NCBI GenBank assembly: GCA_021819135.1
Contig: JAKASE010000003.1
Coordinates: 1 to 64,000 of the forward strand
Length of the DNA stretch: 64,000 nt
Reading direction: 5' to 3'
DNA from: Thermoplasmata archaeon
Lineage (GTDB): Archaea; Thermoplasmatota; Thermoplasmata; Lutacidiplasmatales; UBA184
The translations under genes were made by a program, and so were the position numbers. The notes beneath the pieces are model-generated. The model was not told the origin of the DNA and did not search any database. It worked only from the letters and a program-made list of their open reading frames with translations. Shown piece by piece: positions 16,101 through 22,805 of this stretch. The stretch's first letter is position 1, and each line of letters starts with the position of its first letter.

Positions 16101-17345
16101 TCAGTGAAGCGCATTCCTCCACTCGGAGGGCACTCGATCGGAGTAGACCACGGTCTCGGCACCGAGGAACACGGCCAGTTGTTCGATCCTTTCGGCAAGG
16201 TGAGCGGAGACGCTCCTTCCGCGGGGAGCACCGGGCTCGGCATGCACGGCCTTGATCTCCAGCCGCTTCGCGGCTCGGTCCAGGCGCGGGTCGATCCGAC
16301 CGATGAAGCGGTCCCCCCAGAGAATCGGGAGCACGTAGGTCCCGAATCTCCGCTTCCTCTCGGGCAGGAACTGTTCGCGGACGTAGTCGAATCCATACAG
16401 CTCCTTCGTCCGAGCTTGGTGGAACACCATGTTGTCGAAGGGCGGGATCAGGGAGATTTCCTCAGCCCAGTCCTCGGACTCGATCCTCCGTAGCGTATCG
16501 ATGTCGGAAGCGAGCGCGTAACGGGTCCCGCGAAGACCCTCGATCTGCACGCGGCAGACAATGGACTGCTCAATGAGCCGATCGAGCACACCCTTGAGGT
16601 CGAGATAGCGGCCTCGCAGAAGATACCGGTTGATTTCGGTCTGGGTCGCGACACCGATCGCACGCAGGGTTCGCTGCACTCCCGCGGTTTCGGCCTCGGA
16701 TTGGGAGAGTTCCGTGCGATCGACCCAGTCCGGCAGGAAGTTCGAAGCAAGCCCGTAGAGATTCTGGGCGCCCTGGTGACCGACGACCATCACCTCCCCG
16801 CTGAACTGTAGGTGTACGAGCATCGTGGCGAGCTCGCTGCTCTCCGACCAGGCATTCGTGCTGCGCCGTCCCCTCCCGCGATCCCCGAAGTCCTTCAGCA
16901 GGTGAGGCCCAGTTTCCAGTTCCCGCAGGATCTCCTTCCGCAGCTTGGCGTGAGCGGGGATCCATCTCTTCGCTTCGGCCTTCTGGTATCCCCAGGATCT
17001 CGATAGGGAATCCGGATACCGTCGCATGATCGCGGAGTGGATAGGAAAGTCCTCGGTGGGAACGAACGAGGCGGCGTGGGTCCAGCACTCGAAGAGGGTG
17101 CGATCCTTCCACAGCAGCCGGTCTAGGTCCGACGTCGAGAAAGGGCCGATCCGGGCCCATAGCGAGAGCCGATGGGAAGGTGCGACGACGGTCACCGGAT
17201 CGATCTGAACGTAGCTGAGATCGCGAGTAACGTCGAGAATGTTCGCCCGACTCCCCCGTGACGGCCGGGTTCCTTCGAGATGTTGTCTCCGAAGTTCTAG
17301 GCGACACGCAGCCTGTCTGGAGATGGAAACCGGTTTCGTGATCAC
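16101..17345 (-). CDS. Winged-helix AlkZ/YcaQ-like DNA glycosylase family protein
   Basis: A 414-residue protein of the HTH_42 (AlkZ/YcaQ) family, which unhooks DNA crosslinks or bulky alkyl adducts. Features seen are the N-terminal RQAACRLELRRQHLEG and the catalytic-site stretch YVQIDPVTVVAPSHRLSLWAR, carrying the Q-x-D motif. These are followed by tandem winged helices (ELATMLVHLQFSGEVMVV; YGLASNFLPDWV) and a C-terminal RFGTYVLPILWGDRFIGRID. GTG 17345 is chosen because homology begins right after it; an upstream start at 17411 would add a low-complexity leader. It lies next to, and divergent from, the terpene-cyclase-like gene. Confidence 0.85.
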   Translation of the reverse strand: MITKPVSISRQAACRLELRRQHLEGTRPSRGSRANILDVTRDLSYVQIDPVTVVAPSHRLSLWARIGPFSTSDLDRLLWKDRTLFECWTHAASFVPTEDFPIHSAIMRRYPDSLSRSWGYQKAEAKRWIPAHAKLRKEILRELETGPHLLKDFGDRGRGRRSTNAWSESSELATMLVHLQFSGEVMVVGHQGAQNLYGLASNFLPDWVDRTELSQSEAETAGVQRTLRAIGVATQTEINRYLLRGRYLDLKGVLDRLIEQSIVCRVQIEGLRGTRYALASDIDTLRRIESEDWAEEISLIPPFDNMVFHQARTKELYGFDYVREQFLPERKRRFGTYVLPILWGDRFIGRIDPRLDRAAKRLEIKAVHAEPGAPRGRSVSAHLAERIEQLAVFLGAETVVYSDRVPSEWRNALH

Positions 17346-17506
17346 AGACGCACTCCCCCGAGGGGGAGTACGACCGGGTGTATGTCCTGAGCGGACAGGA
17401 ACTCCCGACAAGAGGCAGGGGGAGGGCCTGCCGCCAGGAGGTGGCGAGCCAAGTGTGTCGTCGCTGGGGGACGACGGACGTGGGAGGCGACCCCAAGTAG
17501 GAAAGG

Positions 17507-18484
17507 GTGGTACGCGGAGTCGTGCTGGATGCCAAGACCCGCAGGTTCTTGCTCCAAAGGACCGACCCGTCGATCCGGTACTTGGCCCTGAAGGACCTAT
17601 GCGCCCGGCCCGAGGACGATTCGCAAGTCAAGGCTGCGCGTTCGGAGATCGGGCGGAAGGGGTGGGCCTGGGAGATCCTCAGCCTCCAGGAGCCCTCCGG
17701 CAAGTGGGCGACCTATCGAGATGAGCCCGCGAATCTATACCTCCCAAAGTACACCTCGACGAACTTCCTTCTCATCGTTCTCTCAGAGCTCGGGATGACC
17801 CGGAAGGACCCTCGAGTCGCAAGAGCGGCGAACCTACTTCTCGACAATTGGTCCGACCCGAAGGAGGGTGTCTGGGGGGAGGCCGGCGCGGAGACCTGTA
17901 TCACGGGGAACGGCGTCCGTATGATGGTCCGCTTGGGGTTCCTGGAAGACCCGCGCATCCAGCGGGCAATCGATTGGCTGGTCTCGGCCCAGAAATCCGA
18001 CGGGGGGTGGCACTGCTGGAAATCCCGGACCGGCACGCTCGCCGCTTGGGAAGCCATGGCGGCGTTCGCGGTCATTCCCCCGAAGGCCCGAGTGGCACCG
18101 GTGGTTCGTGCGATCGAACGTGGAGCGGAATTCTTCCTGGAGCGAGGACTCTTGCACGAGACCGACGGATCCAGCTACAAGCCGTGGTGGCGCATTCATT
18201 ATCCGAACCACTACTACTACGATTTCTTGGTCGGGCTGGACTTCCTCACCGCCCTCGGCTACGGCTCGGACCGGCGGCTGGGTCCGGCCCTCCGGTTGCT
18301 CGAGCGTAAGCGTGACAAGGACGGTTGGTGGAGGCTCGACTCCGTCCAACCGGATCTCGAGGCCTCGGACCCCTATCATCATCCCCCACCTGTCTATCCG
18401 GTGATGCTAGAGTACCCGGGGGAACCGAGTCGATGGGCGACCCTCGTCGCTCTCCGCGTCCTACGTCGGGCAGGGCGTTGCTGA
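17507..18484 (+). CDS. Prenyltransferase/squalene-oxidase-repeat (terpenoid cyclase-like alpha-barrel) protein
   Basis: A 325-residue, helix-rich protein with repeats of the squalene-hopene-cyclase and protein-prenyltransferase superfamily: WLVSAQKSDGGWHCWKSRTG is a QW-like repeat, preceded by ANLLLDNWSDPKEGVWGEAG and followed by LLERKRDKDGWWRLDS. It is about half the size of true cyclases and shows no DxDD catalytic motif, so cyclase activity is not supported. Proteins of this size are common and uncharacterised in archaea. Diverged repeat R1 copy 2 follows directly. Confidence 0.65.
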   Translation: MVRGVVLDAKTRRFLLQRTDPSIRYLALKDLCARPEDDSQVKAARSEIGRKGWAWEILSLQEPSGKWATYRDEPANLYLPKYTSTNFLLIVLSELGMTRKDPRVARAANLLLDNWSDPKEGVWGEAGAETCITGNGVRMMVRLGFLEDPRIQRAIDWLVSAQKSDGGWHCWKSRTGTLAAWEAMAAFAVIPPKARVAPVVRAIERGAEFFLERGLLHETDGSSYKPWWRIHYPNHYYYDFLVGLDFLTALGYGSDRRLGPALRLLERKRDKDGWWRLDSVQPDLEASDPYHHPPPVYPVMLEYPGEPSRWATLVALRVLRRAGRC

Positions 18485-18518
18485 GAACTTCCTCGGGACA
18501 TCTGACCCGCCCCCGCGG

Positions 18519-18658
18519 GGGCAGGCCGCCCTCTTATGGAGAGAGGTAACAACCAGCCCAACTCCTCTGAACGGCGCTGTTGAAACGATTAAGGTTCTCG
18601 GTGACAAGTATGCGAAGAACGTCAAGGATCTGCGCCCTCCGGGGGTTCAGATCCAGTG
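18519..18658 (+). repeat. Diverged repeat family R1, copy 2 (with coding fragment)
   Basis: This copy is homologous to 15535-15665. In frame it reads EVTTSPTPLNGAVETIKVLG, DKYAKNVKDLRPPG and a TGA at the end, so it preserves a C-terminal coding fragment. It starts about 35 nt after the preceding gene's stop. Confidence 0.6.
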
Positions 18659-18679
18659 AAGAGCCGGGCCGGACAGGGT

Positions 18680-18937
18680 CTAGCGTTGGTAGACCCTACG
18701 GCAATGGTCGACCCTTTCCACTGTGATCACTTGCTCCGAGGGCGAGAGCGCCGCGAGCAGGCGATAGTCCCCTACACGGAGTTTGCGTTCGTCGGAGTCC
18801 ACTAGCTTCTCGAAATAGTGATCCGGGTCGGTCGCAGCCCGCTCCACGCGGTCGGCGATCCGGCGCGCGACGGCTCGATCCAGCGACCTCAGGTCACGAA
18901 TTGCCGTGTCGGTCCACTGGATTCTCCAAGGCGTCAG
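18680..18937 (-). CDS. RelE/ParE-type toxin with apparent CTG start
   Basis: An 85-residue RelE-type mRNA interferase: PWRIQWTDTAIRDLRSLDRA forms the N-terminal strand and helix, followed by ARRIADRVERAATDP, ERKLRVGDYRLLAAL, and the catalytic C-terminal strand VERVDHCRRVYQR, the usual R-V-x-H-R-R-x-V-Y pattern. The frame has no ATG, GTG or TTG in the ~17 codons examined upstream. CTG 18937-18935 overlaps the antitoxin stop as CTGA, where an ATGA junction would be expected. Length from this codon is normal for the family. It acts on ribosome-bound mRNA, neutralised by the upstream RHH-like partner. Confidence 0.75.
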   Translation of the reverse strand: MTPWRIQWTDTAIRDLRSLDRAVARRIADRVERAATDPDHYFEKLVDSDERKLRVGDYRLLAALSPSEQVITVERVDHCRRVYQR

Positions 18938-19170
18938 AGACCCAACCGCTTCTTGACAAGATCGTGGTCCGTCACTCGGCTCGCACGAATGTCAAGTCGG
19001 GCACCGAGGAACCCGATTCGGAACGAGTCGGTATACACTCCCTCGTCATCCCCCTCCGGAACCAGAGCGATCAACCGGTTCAGCAACTCGTCGTAGGTCT
19101 CTCGAGGGGTTGTCTTGAGGGCCGCCAGCTTTTGCCGAGTAGAAGACGACAGCTGGATCGTCGTGATCAT
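18934..19170 (-). CDS. RHH-like antitoxin
   Basis: A 78-residue protein starting with a short beta strand and helices (MITTIQLSSSTRQKLAALKT, then TYDELLNRLIAL), the ribbon-helix-helix layout of RelB/VapB-like antitoxins. A charged C-terminal part (DIRASRVTDHDLVKKRLGL) would wrap the toxin. It overlaps the RelE-type toxin gene by 4 nt. Two 9-nt direct repeats 11 bp apart lie just upstream, matching how RHH repressors bind along one DNA face. Confidence 0.75.
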   Translation of the reverse strand: MITTIQLSSSTRQKLAALKTTPRETYDELLNRLIALVPEGDDEGVYTDSFRIGFLGARLDIRASRVTDHDLVKKRLGL

Positions 19171-19184
19171 CGGCTATGTGATGC

Positions 19185-19204
19185 CATATAGCTCACATAT
19201 AGCT
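19185..19204 (-). promoter_or_regulatory. Tandem operator and box A of the RHH-RelE operon
   Basis: CATATAGCT occurs at 19185-19193 and again at 19196-19204, that is, with an 11-bp period. On the minus strand this gives AGCTATATG twice, 15-34 nt before the antitoxin ATG, and it includes the TATA element. The helical-turn spacing suits a ribbon-helix-helix autorepressor. Confidence 0.6.
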
Positions 19205-19258
19205 TTGCATACCACGGAGCGGTGAGCGACGCGCCCCGAAATGAACGGCCCCATGCAT

Positions 19259-19353
19259 CGGGACGTGCCGGTACCCGCCCCCGAAACTCCCGTGGGGTAT
19301 CCGAACTCTCCGGGGATTCCAATCCGAATGTCGGAGGGGGTATTCGAACCTCC
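19259..19353. repeat. 95-nt direct repeat D1, left copy (tRNA-Met 3'-end-like)
   Basis: The stretch aligns over its length with 21718-21812. Shared blocks are GTGCCGGTRCC, GGGGRTTCMAATCCG and TGTCGGAGGGGG, followed by ATTYGAACCYCC. Its right end mimics the 3' end of the tRNA-Met gene. It also contains a palindrome (ATTCGAACC...GGTTCGAAT) at 19342-19366. The two copies bracket a 2.4-kb segment holding the HxlR, START-like and HEPN-MNT genes. Confidence 0.6.
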
Positions 19354-19453
19354 GGGGGTTCGAATCCGTCTCGTCCGAAACCATAGAGTGTATTCCCGAT
19401 GCCCCGGACTTGGCCCAAAGCCGGTGCAACGACCGCTTGCATCCAGATCCCGT

Positions 19454-19951
19454 TCATCGGCCCTTTGCCCGACGAGCTTTCGTGCGGTGTCCGGATCGCG
19501 ATTCTGCTTCTTCACCTGCTATCGTAGTCTTCGAAGACAGCGTCCGGTGAACGCTGACTTCGAAGTCCTTCCCCCAGGCGAAGCTCGTTTCGCCAGAAGG
19601 GCCCCCGGCTCCTCGCCACTTGGAGGCAAAGTGGATGAGAGTCAGCAAGACCGGAAGTACGTCTGTACCCTTGGATGTGAGCTGCCAACGAATGTACCCA
19701 CGGCGCTGCTGCGCGCGCGCGATGAACCCGCCCTGTTCCAGCTCCCGTAATCGCATCGCGAGGATCCGTTTGCTCATTCCGGGCGAATTTCGAAGCAGGT
19801 CGTTGAATCTCTGAGCCTGACCCAGTGCGATGTTCATCAAGATGAGAAGGGCCCACTTGCGACCCAGGACACCGAGGCTGGATTGCAGGGGGTACGCCAG
19901 AAAGTTCAGACGAATTCGGATGCGTGTCTGGTCCCGTACAGTTGGGGTCAC
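19454..19951 (-). CDS. HxlR-family winged-helix transcriptional regulator
   Basis: A 165-residue regulator with the HxlR winged helix: LGVLGRKWALLILMNIALGQ, then RFNDLLRNSPGMSKRILAMR, LRELEQGGFIARAQQ, and wing YIRWQLTSKGTDVLPVL. HxlR proteins respond to small or redox-active ligands, but no conserved cysteine is present here. The C-terminal 40 residues are basic and low-complexity. It is divergent from START-like paralog B (76 nt between starts), which it may regulate. Confidence 0.8.
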   Translation of the reverse strand: MTPTVRDQTRIRIRLNFLAYPLQSSLGVLGRKWALLILMNIALGQAQRFNDLLRNSPGMSKRILAMRLRELEQGGFIARAQQRRGYIRWQLTSKGTDVLPVLLTLIHFASKWRGAGGPSGETSFAWGKDFEVSVHRTLSSKTTIAGEEAESRSGHRTKARRAKGR

Positions 19952-20027
19952 GACCGTCCTACTTTCTTTCGCCTACTGAGCCAAATAGCCCACGGTAGAT
20001 GGGGACACCACCGGACGGTCGATAGCC

Positions 20028-20477
20028 ATGGTCTATGTGAAGGATGAGGGAAGTGAATTCGAGGCTCCGATCGGCTTCGTATGGAAGTACATTTTCGGGG
20101 GCGCGAATCATGATTCCGCCCACAAGACCACCCGGAATCCGACATTCAAGAAGGTCTCGGACATCACCATCGAGTACGGGTCAGAAAGGTTCCTTCGGGG
20201 AAAGTGGGCCCCGGATCGGCTGCGGATTACGATGGTCGAGCCCATCTCAGTCACGACGGAGTGGCTCGACGGGGCGCTTGCTGGGTCCAAGTTCGTCTAT
20301 GTGTATTCGCCCAAGGGGGAGAAGACCCGAATCGATGTCTACGGCGAATTCACGTCCAAGACCCTGCCTCCGGATGAGGTGGAAGCCGCCGCCCGAGAGT
20401 TTCTCGAGTCCGAGTTCAGTGCGGACGCTCCGACAATTGAAGCCGAGTATCAAAAAGTGAAGTCGGCCCGGCACTGA
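20028..20477 (+). CDS. START/SRPBCC-like protein, paralog B
   Basis: A 149-residue protein, second member of the local family: MVYVKDEGSEFEAPIGFVWK at the start, ALAGSKFVYVYSPKGEKTRI and DVYGEF near residues 85-110, and a C-terminal helix (EVEAAAREFLESEFSADAP). It is the shortest intact version and defines the N terminus. A ligand-binding or polyketide-cyclase-like cavity is expected from the fold, but no catalytic residues are recognisable. It is divergently paired with an HxlR regulator and lies inside the segment bracketed by repeat D1. Confidence 0.6.
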   Translation: MVYVKDEGSEFEAPIGFVWKYIFGGANHDSAHKTTRNPTFKKVSDITIEYGSERFLRGKWAPDRLRITMVEPISVTTEWLDGALAGSKFVYVYSPKGEKTRIDVYGEFTSKTLPPDEVEAAAREFLESEFSADAPTIEAEYQKVKSARH

Positions 20478-20637
20478 TCCGGATAGTTGCGATCGGTAGT
20501 GGTACGTCGCTCGGGCCAGGGTATTCGAACCCTCGGGGGGTTCAAACCCACTCTCACAGGGCAGCTGTTGAGGTGGTCGTTCCCCTGCCCGACCGAGCGA
20601 GAAGAGGTCCGTCAGCAAACCCGGTGGTCCGCCAACG

Positions 20638-21033
20638 TTACGAGGAGAGTGCAGACTCGATCCAATGGAGGACGCGCGTTGATTGCTGACGGATTTCCTC
20701 GGCCTCCTTCTCGGTAAACTCTCGCGCCTCGTACTCGACGCGGTTCTTCCGGTCGAGCACTTGAGCCATTTGTCGGAGCACGACGTCCGATTTCGGCAGA
20801 TGAAGCGAGCCGACCATTCCCAGCACTCCGGCATGGTCTTGACCGCTCCAGCGCTGCCCCGTCCGCTGGACCGTCAGGGCATCGCACGAGGATATCACGC
20901 AATGGACGCCGAGTAGCCCTACGGAGTTCCAGGCTCGGTCGACGGCTGCCCGATCCATCTGACGGGCGAACTCTCGTGCACGTCCCAGGTAGACGGTATA
21001 CCGTGCCTTCGGCAGAACCTCGGTACGGGCCAT
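20638..21033 (-). CDS. HEPN-domain protein, toxin of the MNT-HEPN pair
   Basis: A 131-residue all-helical protein: ARYTVYLGRAREFARQMDRA, then VGLLGVHCVISSCDAL, RWSGQDHAGVLGMV, and a C-terminal helix (EAEEIRQQSTRVLHWIES). RWSGQDH matches the R-x(4-6)-H ribonuclease motif of HEPN toxins. The gene starts 3 nt after the stop of the HTH-MNT gene, the classic operon layout in which the nucleotidyltransferase AMPylates or binds the HEPN partner to silence it. Confidence 0.75.
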   Translation of the reverse strand: MARTEVLPKARYTVYLGRAREFARQMDRAAVDRAWNSVGLLGVHCVISSCDALTVQRTGQRWSGQDHAGVLGMVGSLHLPKSDVVLRQMAQVLDRKNRVEYEAREFTEKEAEEIRQQSTRVLHWIESALSS

Positions 21034-21036
21034 GCT

Positions 21037-21633
21037 CTAACCAACCCCGGTCTGCACATCGATACCCTCTCTCTCGATCGATTCGAGCAAGGCAGGGTTT
21101 TTCGGTCGCGCCGCTTCGGCTCGAGTGTACACGAGCGCGGAGACGGGATTCCCGAATCGATTCCAGACACGGAACCGGATTCGCTGTACAGCCTCTTCGA
21201 CGGCGGGCCGGTCCGCCGGGGTCCGAACCTGCAGGAATAGGTCCACATCACTATCCGGACGCTCCTCCCCCCGGGGGATGGAGCCAAAGAGCCGAGCCCT
21301 TTCGGCCTTCACAGATTGGAGCTCCTCCGAGAGTTCGTGGAGCAGATCCGATCTCAGACCCGCCTCCTTTGCGAAGAGCCTGGTGAGCATAGCGAACAGG
21401 GCGTGAGACGAGTTCAATCGCCAGGAGTACGACCGTCCTACCACATCGCGAAGAACAACGGACGCCTCCGCCAGCGCGGTAAGGTCACGCGCGGCCTGGG
21501 CGGCCGACACACCCGTGGACCGTGCGAGTTCTCGGCCCGTCCATCGACGATCGGGAAACGCGAACATCGAGCGGAGCAGTTCCAACTTCGTCGCTGTGCC
21601 GAGAATGGAATCCAGGGCATGGTGCAACCGCAT
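21037..21633 (-). CDS. HTH-MNT fusion: minimal nucleotidyltransferase antitoxin with N-terminal winged helix
   Basis: A 198-residue protein. Residues 1-80 are a winged helix (ALDSILGTATKLELLRSMFA, RELARSTGVSAAQAARDLTA). Residues ~100-190 are a MNT domain with the complete catalytic signature FGSIPRGEERPDSDVDLFL (G-S-x10-D-x-D). It is expected to neutralise the HEPN partner by adenylylation or binding. ATG 21633 is preferred to 21651 because an inverted repeat begins there and homology starts at MRLHHAL. The built-in DNA-binding domain explains the operator upstream. Confidence 0.8.
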   Translation of the reverse strand: MRLHHALDSILGTATKLELLRSMFAFPDRRWTGRELARSTGVSAAQAARDLTALAEASVVLRDVVGRSYSWRLNSSHALFAMLTRLFAKEAGLRSDLLHELSEELQSVKAERARLFGSIPRGEERPDSDVDLFLQVRTPADRPAVEEAVQRIRFRVWNRFGNPVSALVYTRAEAARPKNPALLESIEREGIDVQTGVG

Positions 21634-21676
21634 GTATCTTATCTGACACACACATCGCAGATGAGATACATAAACT
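21633..21676 (-). promoter_or_regulatory. Inverted-repeat operator and box A of the HTH-MNT/HEPN operon
   Basis: TGTATCTTATCTG at 21633-21645 (one mismatch) pairs with CAGATGAGATACA at 21658-21670, 12 nt apart. On the minus strand a TTTATGTA box A overlaps the distal arm, and the proximal arm reaches the start codon. A repressor bound here would block both TBP and the transcription start. Confidence 0.65.
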
Positions 21677-21717
21677 CACCCTGTGAATCTCTGTAACCTG
21701 GTCACGGGCGGGTCGTT

Positions 21718-21812
21718 CGGGGATGTGCCGGTGCCGCCCCTTGCCGCAAGGGTTCAAGTTTCGGAGCTCGGGGGTTCAAATCCGGAGTGTCGGAGGGGGG
21801 ATTTGAACCCCC
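21718..21812. repeat. 95-nt direct repeat D1, right copy, reaching into tRNA-Met
   Basis: This is the counterpart of 19259-19353. Its last 25 nt are the 3' end of the tRNA-Met gene, so the left copy looks like a displaced tRNA end, as left by integrases that use tRNA 3' ends as attB. No integrase gene is in the window. Confidence 0.6.
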
Positions 21813-21890
21813 GGCCCCAGGATCTCTCCCGGGACGCGCGTGCGCGTCCCGCTATGAGTCCCGTGCTCTACCGGGCTGAGCCACTCCGAC
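21788..21890 (-). tRNA. tRNA-Met (CAT anticodon), 29-nt intron
   Basis: Acceptor stem GTCGGAG/CTCCGAC, D arm GCTCAGCCCGGTAGAGC, anticodon stem CGGGA/TCCTG with loop CTCATA plus A, and T arm GGGGGTTCAAATCCCCC form a full cloverleaf once 29 nt (21824-21852) between positions 37 and 38 are removed. That is the canonical archaeal intron site. The CAT anticodon means elongator Met, or tRNA-Ile2 if lysidine/agmatidine-modified. No CCA is encoded. This gene marks the boundary between the accessory island and the core genome. Confidence 0.93.
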
Positions 21891-21929
21891 AGGAACGACG
21901 ACAGGACGCGCCATCGGCGTCCTCCCGGA

Positions 21930-22652
21930 CTAGGCCGCGGGGGCGCCGCCCGCGTCCGCCATCGGGACGACCGATTCCGCCGGGGGCTCTTCGGACGGAG
22001 CCGCGGACGTCGGTTCCGGCGGGGCGACCTCTTCCGAGATCGTGCCCAGCACCTCGGACCGCCGGATCTCGATCTTCTTGAGGGGGTAGAGGGTCTTGAG
22101 GCCGTGCGCGAGGACCTTCGTGAGGTCCCCCGCGAGCATCTCCCGGACGAACTCCGGGGAGGTCCGGAGCTGGGCCTCCTCGTTCAGGATCGAGACGATC
22201 TTGTGGCGGAGCTCGGCCCGCAGCCGTGTCTGAAGCCGTTGTTCGCCGACGGCGACCGGCTTGAGCACGATCCGGACCCCGTCCTTGGTCGTGACCGTGA
22301 GCGAGGTGTCGATCTTCGAGCGCTTGCGGCGGGCCAGGCGCCGGACGAAGTCCGAGGTGAGGTCATGGCCGATGAACCGCGCCTCCGCGACCCCCTCGCC
22401 CGAGATCCGCTCCACGCGGAACCGGAGCTTGACATGCGCCTTCGCCGCGTCCGCGGCGCCAGAGAGCTCGGGCAGGGTCGTCTCTAGCGTCCGGCCGACC
22501 ACCTGCTCCGGCTCGCTCGCGACCGTCTCGCCGAGGTCGACGTGCTGGAAGAGGCCGGGGGCCCGGACCTTGAACCAGCGCTTCGCCCGCCACTTGTCCT
22601 TGACCGTCCGGGCCAGCGTGGTCTTCTTCGCCGGGGTCTCCTTCTCCGCCAT
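21930..22652 (-). CDS. rps3ae: 30S ribosomal protein S3Ae
   Basis: A 240-residue archaeal/eukaryotic S1e (S3Ae) protein. Diagnostic blocks are VKDKWRAKRWFKVRAPGLFQ, VGRTLETTLPEL, HVKLRFRVERISG, ARFIGHDLTSDFVRRLARRK, and TKDGVRIVLKPVAV, then the KIEIRRSEVL ending. It sits on the small subunit near the mRNA exit. The ~35-residue acidic Pro/Ala tail is longer than usual. Box A (GTTTAAGTAG on the minus strand, about 22683-22692) lies 31-40 nt upstream. It directly follows tRNA-Met on the same strand. Confidence 0.95.
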   Translation of the reverse strand: MAEKETPAKKTTLARTVKDKWRAKRWFKVRAPGLFQHVDLGETVASEPEQVVGRTLETTLPELSGAADAAKAHVKLRFRVERISGEGVAEARFIGHDLTSDFVRRLARRKRSKIDTSLTVTTKDGVRIVLKPVAVGEQRLQTRLRAELRHKIVSILNEEAQLRTSPEFVREMLAGDLTKVLAHGLKTLYPLKKIEIRRSEVLGTISEEVAPPEPTSAAPSEEPPAESVVPMADAGGAPAA

Positions 22653-22776
22653 GCTCGCGCGGGGGCGGCGACCCGGGAGCCCTACTTAAACGTGTCGTGA
22701 CCGGGGGCCGGGCGGGTACGTCCGGGGTCCGGCGAGGGGCCCGAGCCGCATCGACCGGCGGTCCGGCCCGGGAAGC

Positions 22777-22784
22777 TACTTAAC
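22777..22784 (+). promoter_or_regulatory. Box A of the AAA+/VWA operon
   Basis: TACTTAAC lies 22-29 nt before GTG 22806, the spacing of a leaderless archaeal transcript, which supports that GTG as the start. Confidence 0.55.
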
Positions 22785-22805
22785 CCAATCCCGGCTGCGC
22801 GCCGC

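Noticed and set aside
19342-19366. Palindrome ATTCGAACC...GGTTCGAAT as a terminator
   Set aside because: No T-rich tail and archaeal termination does not rely on hairpins; it is better explained as facing tRNA T-arm-like remnants.
20517-20560. Possible tRNA gene around GGTATTCGAACCC and GGGGTTCAAACCC
   Set aside because: Only T-arm-like pieces are present, with no acceptor or anticodon arm on either strand.
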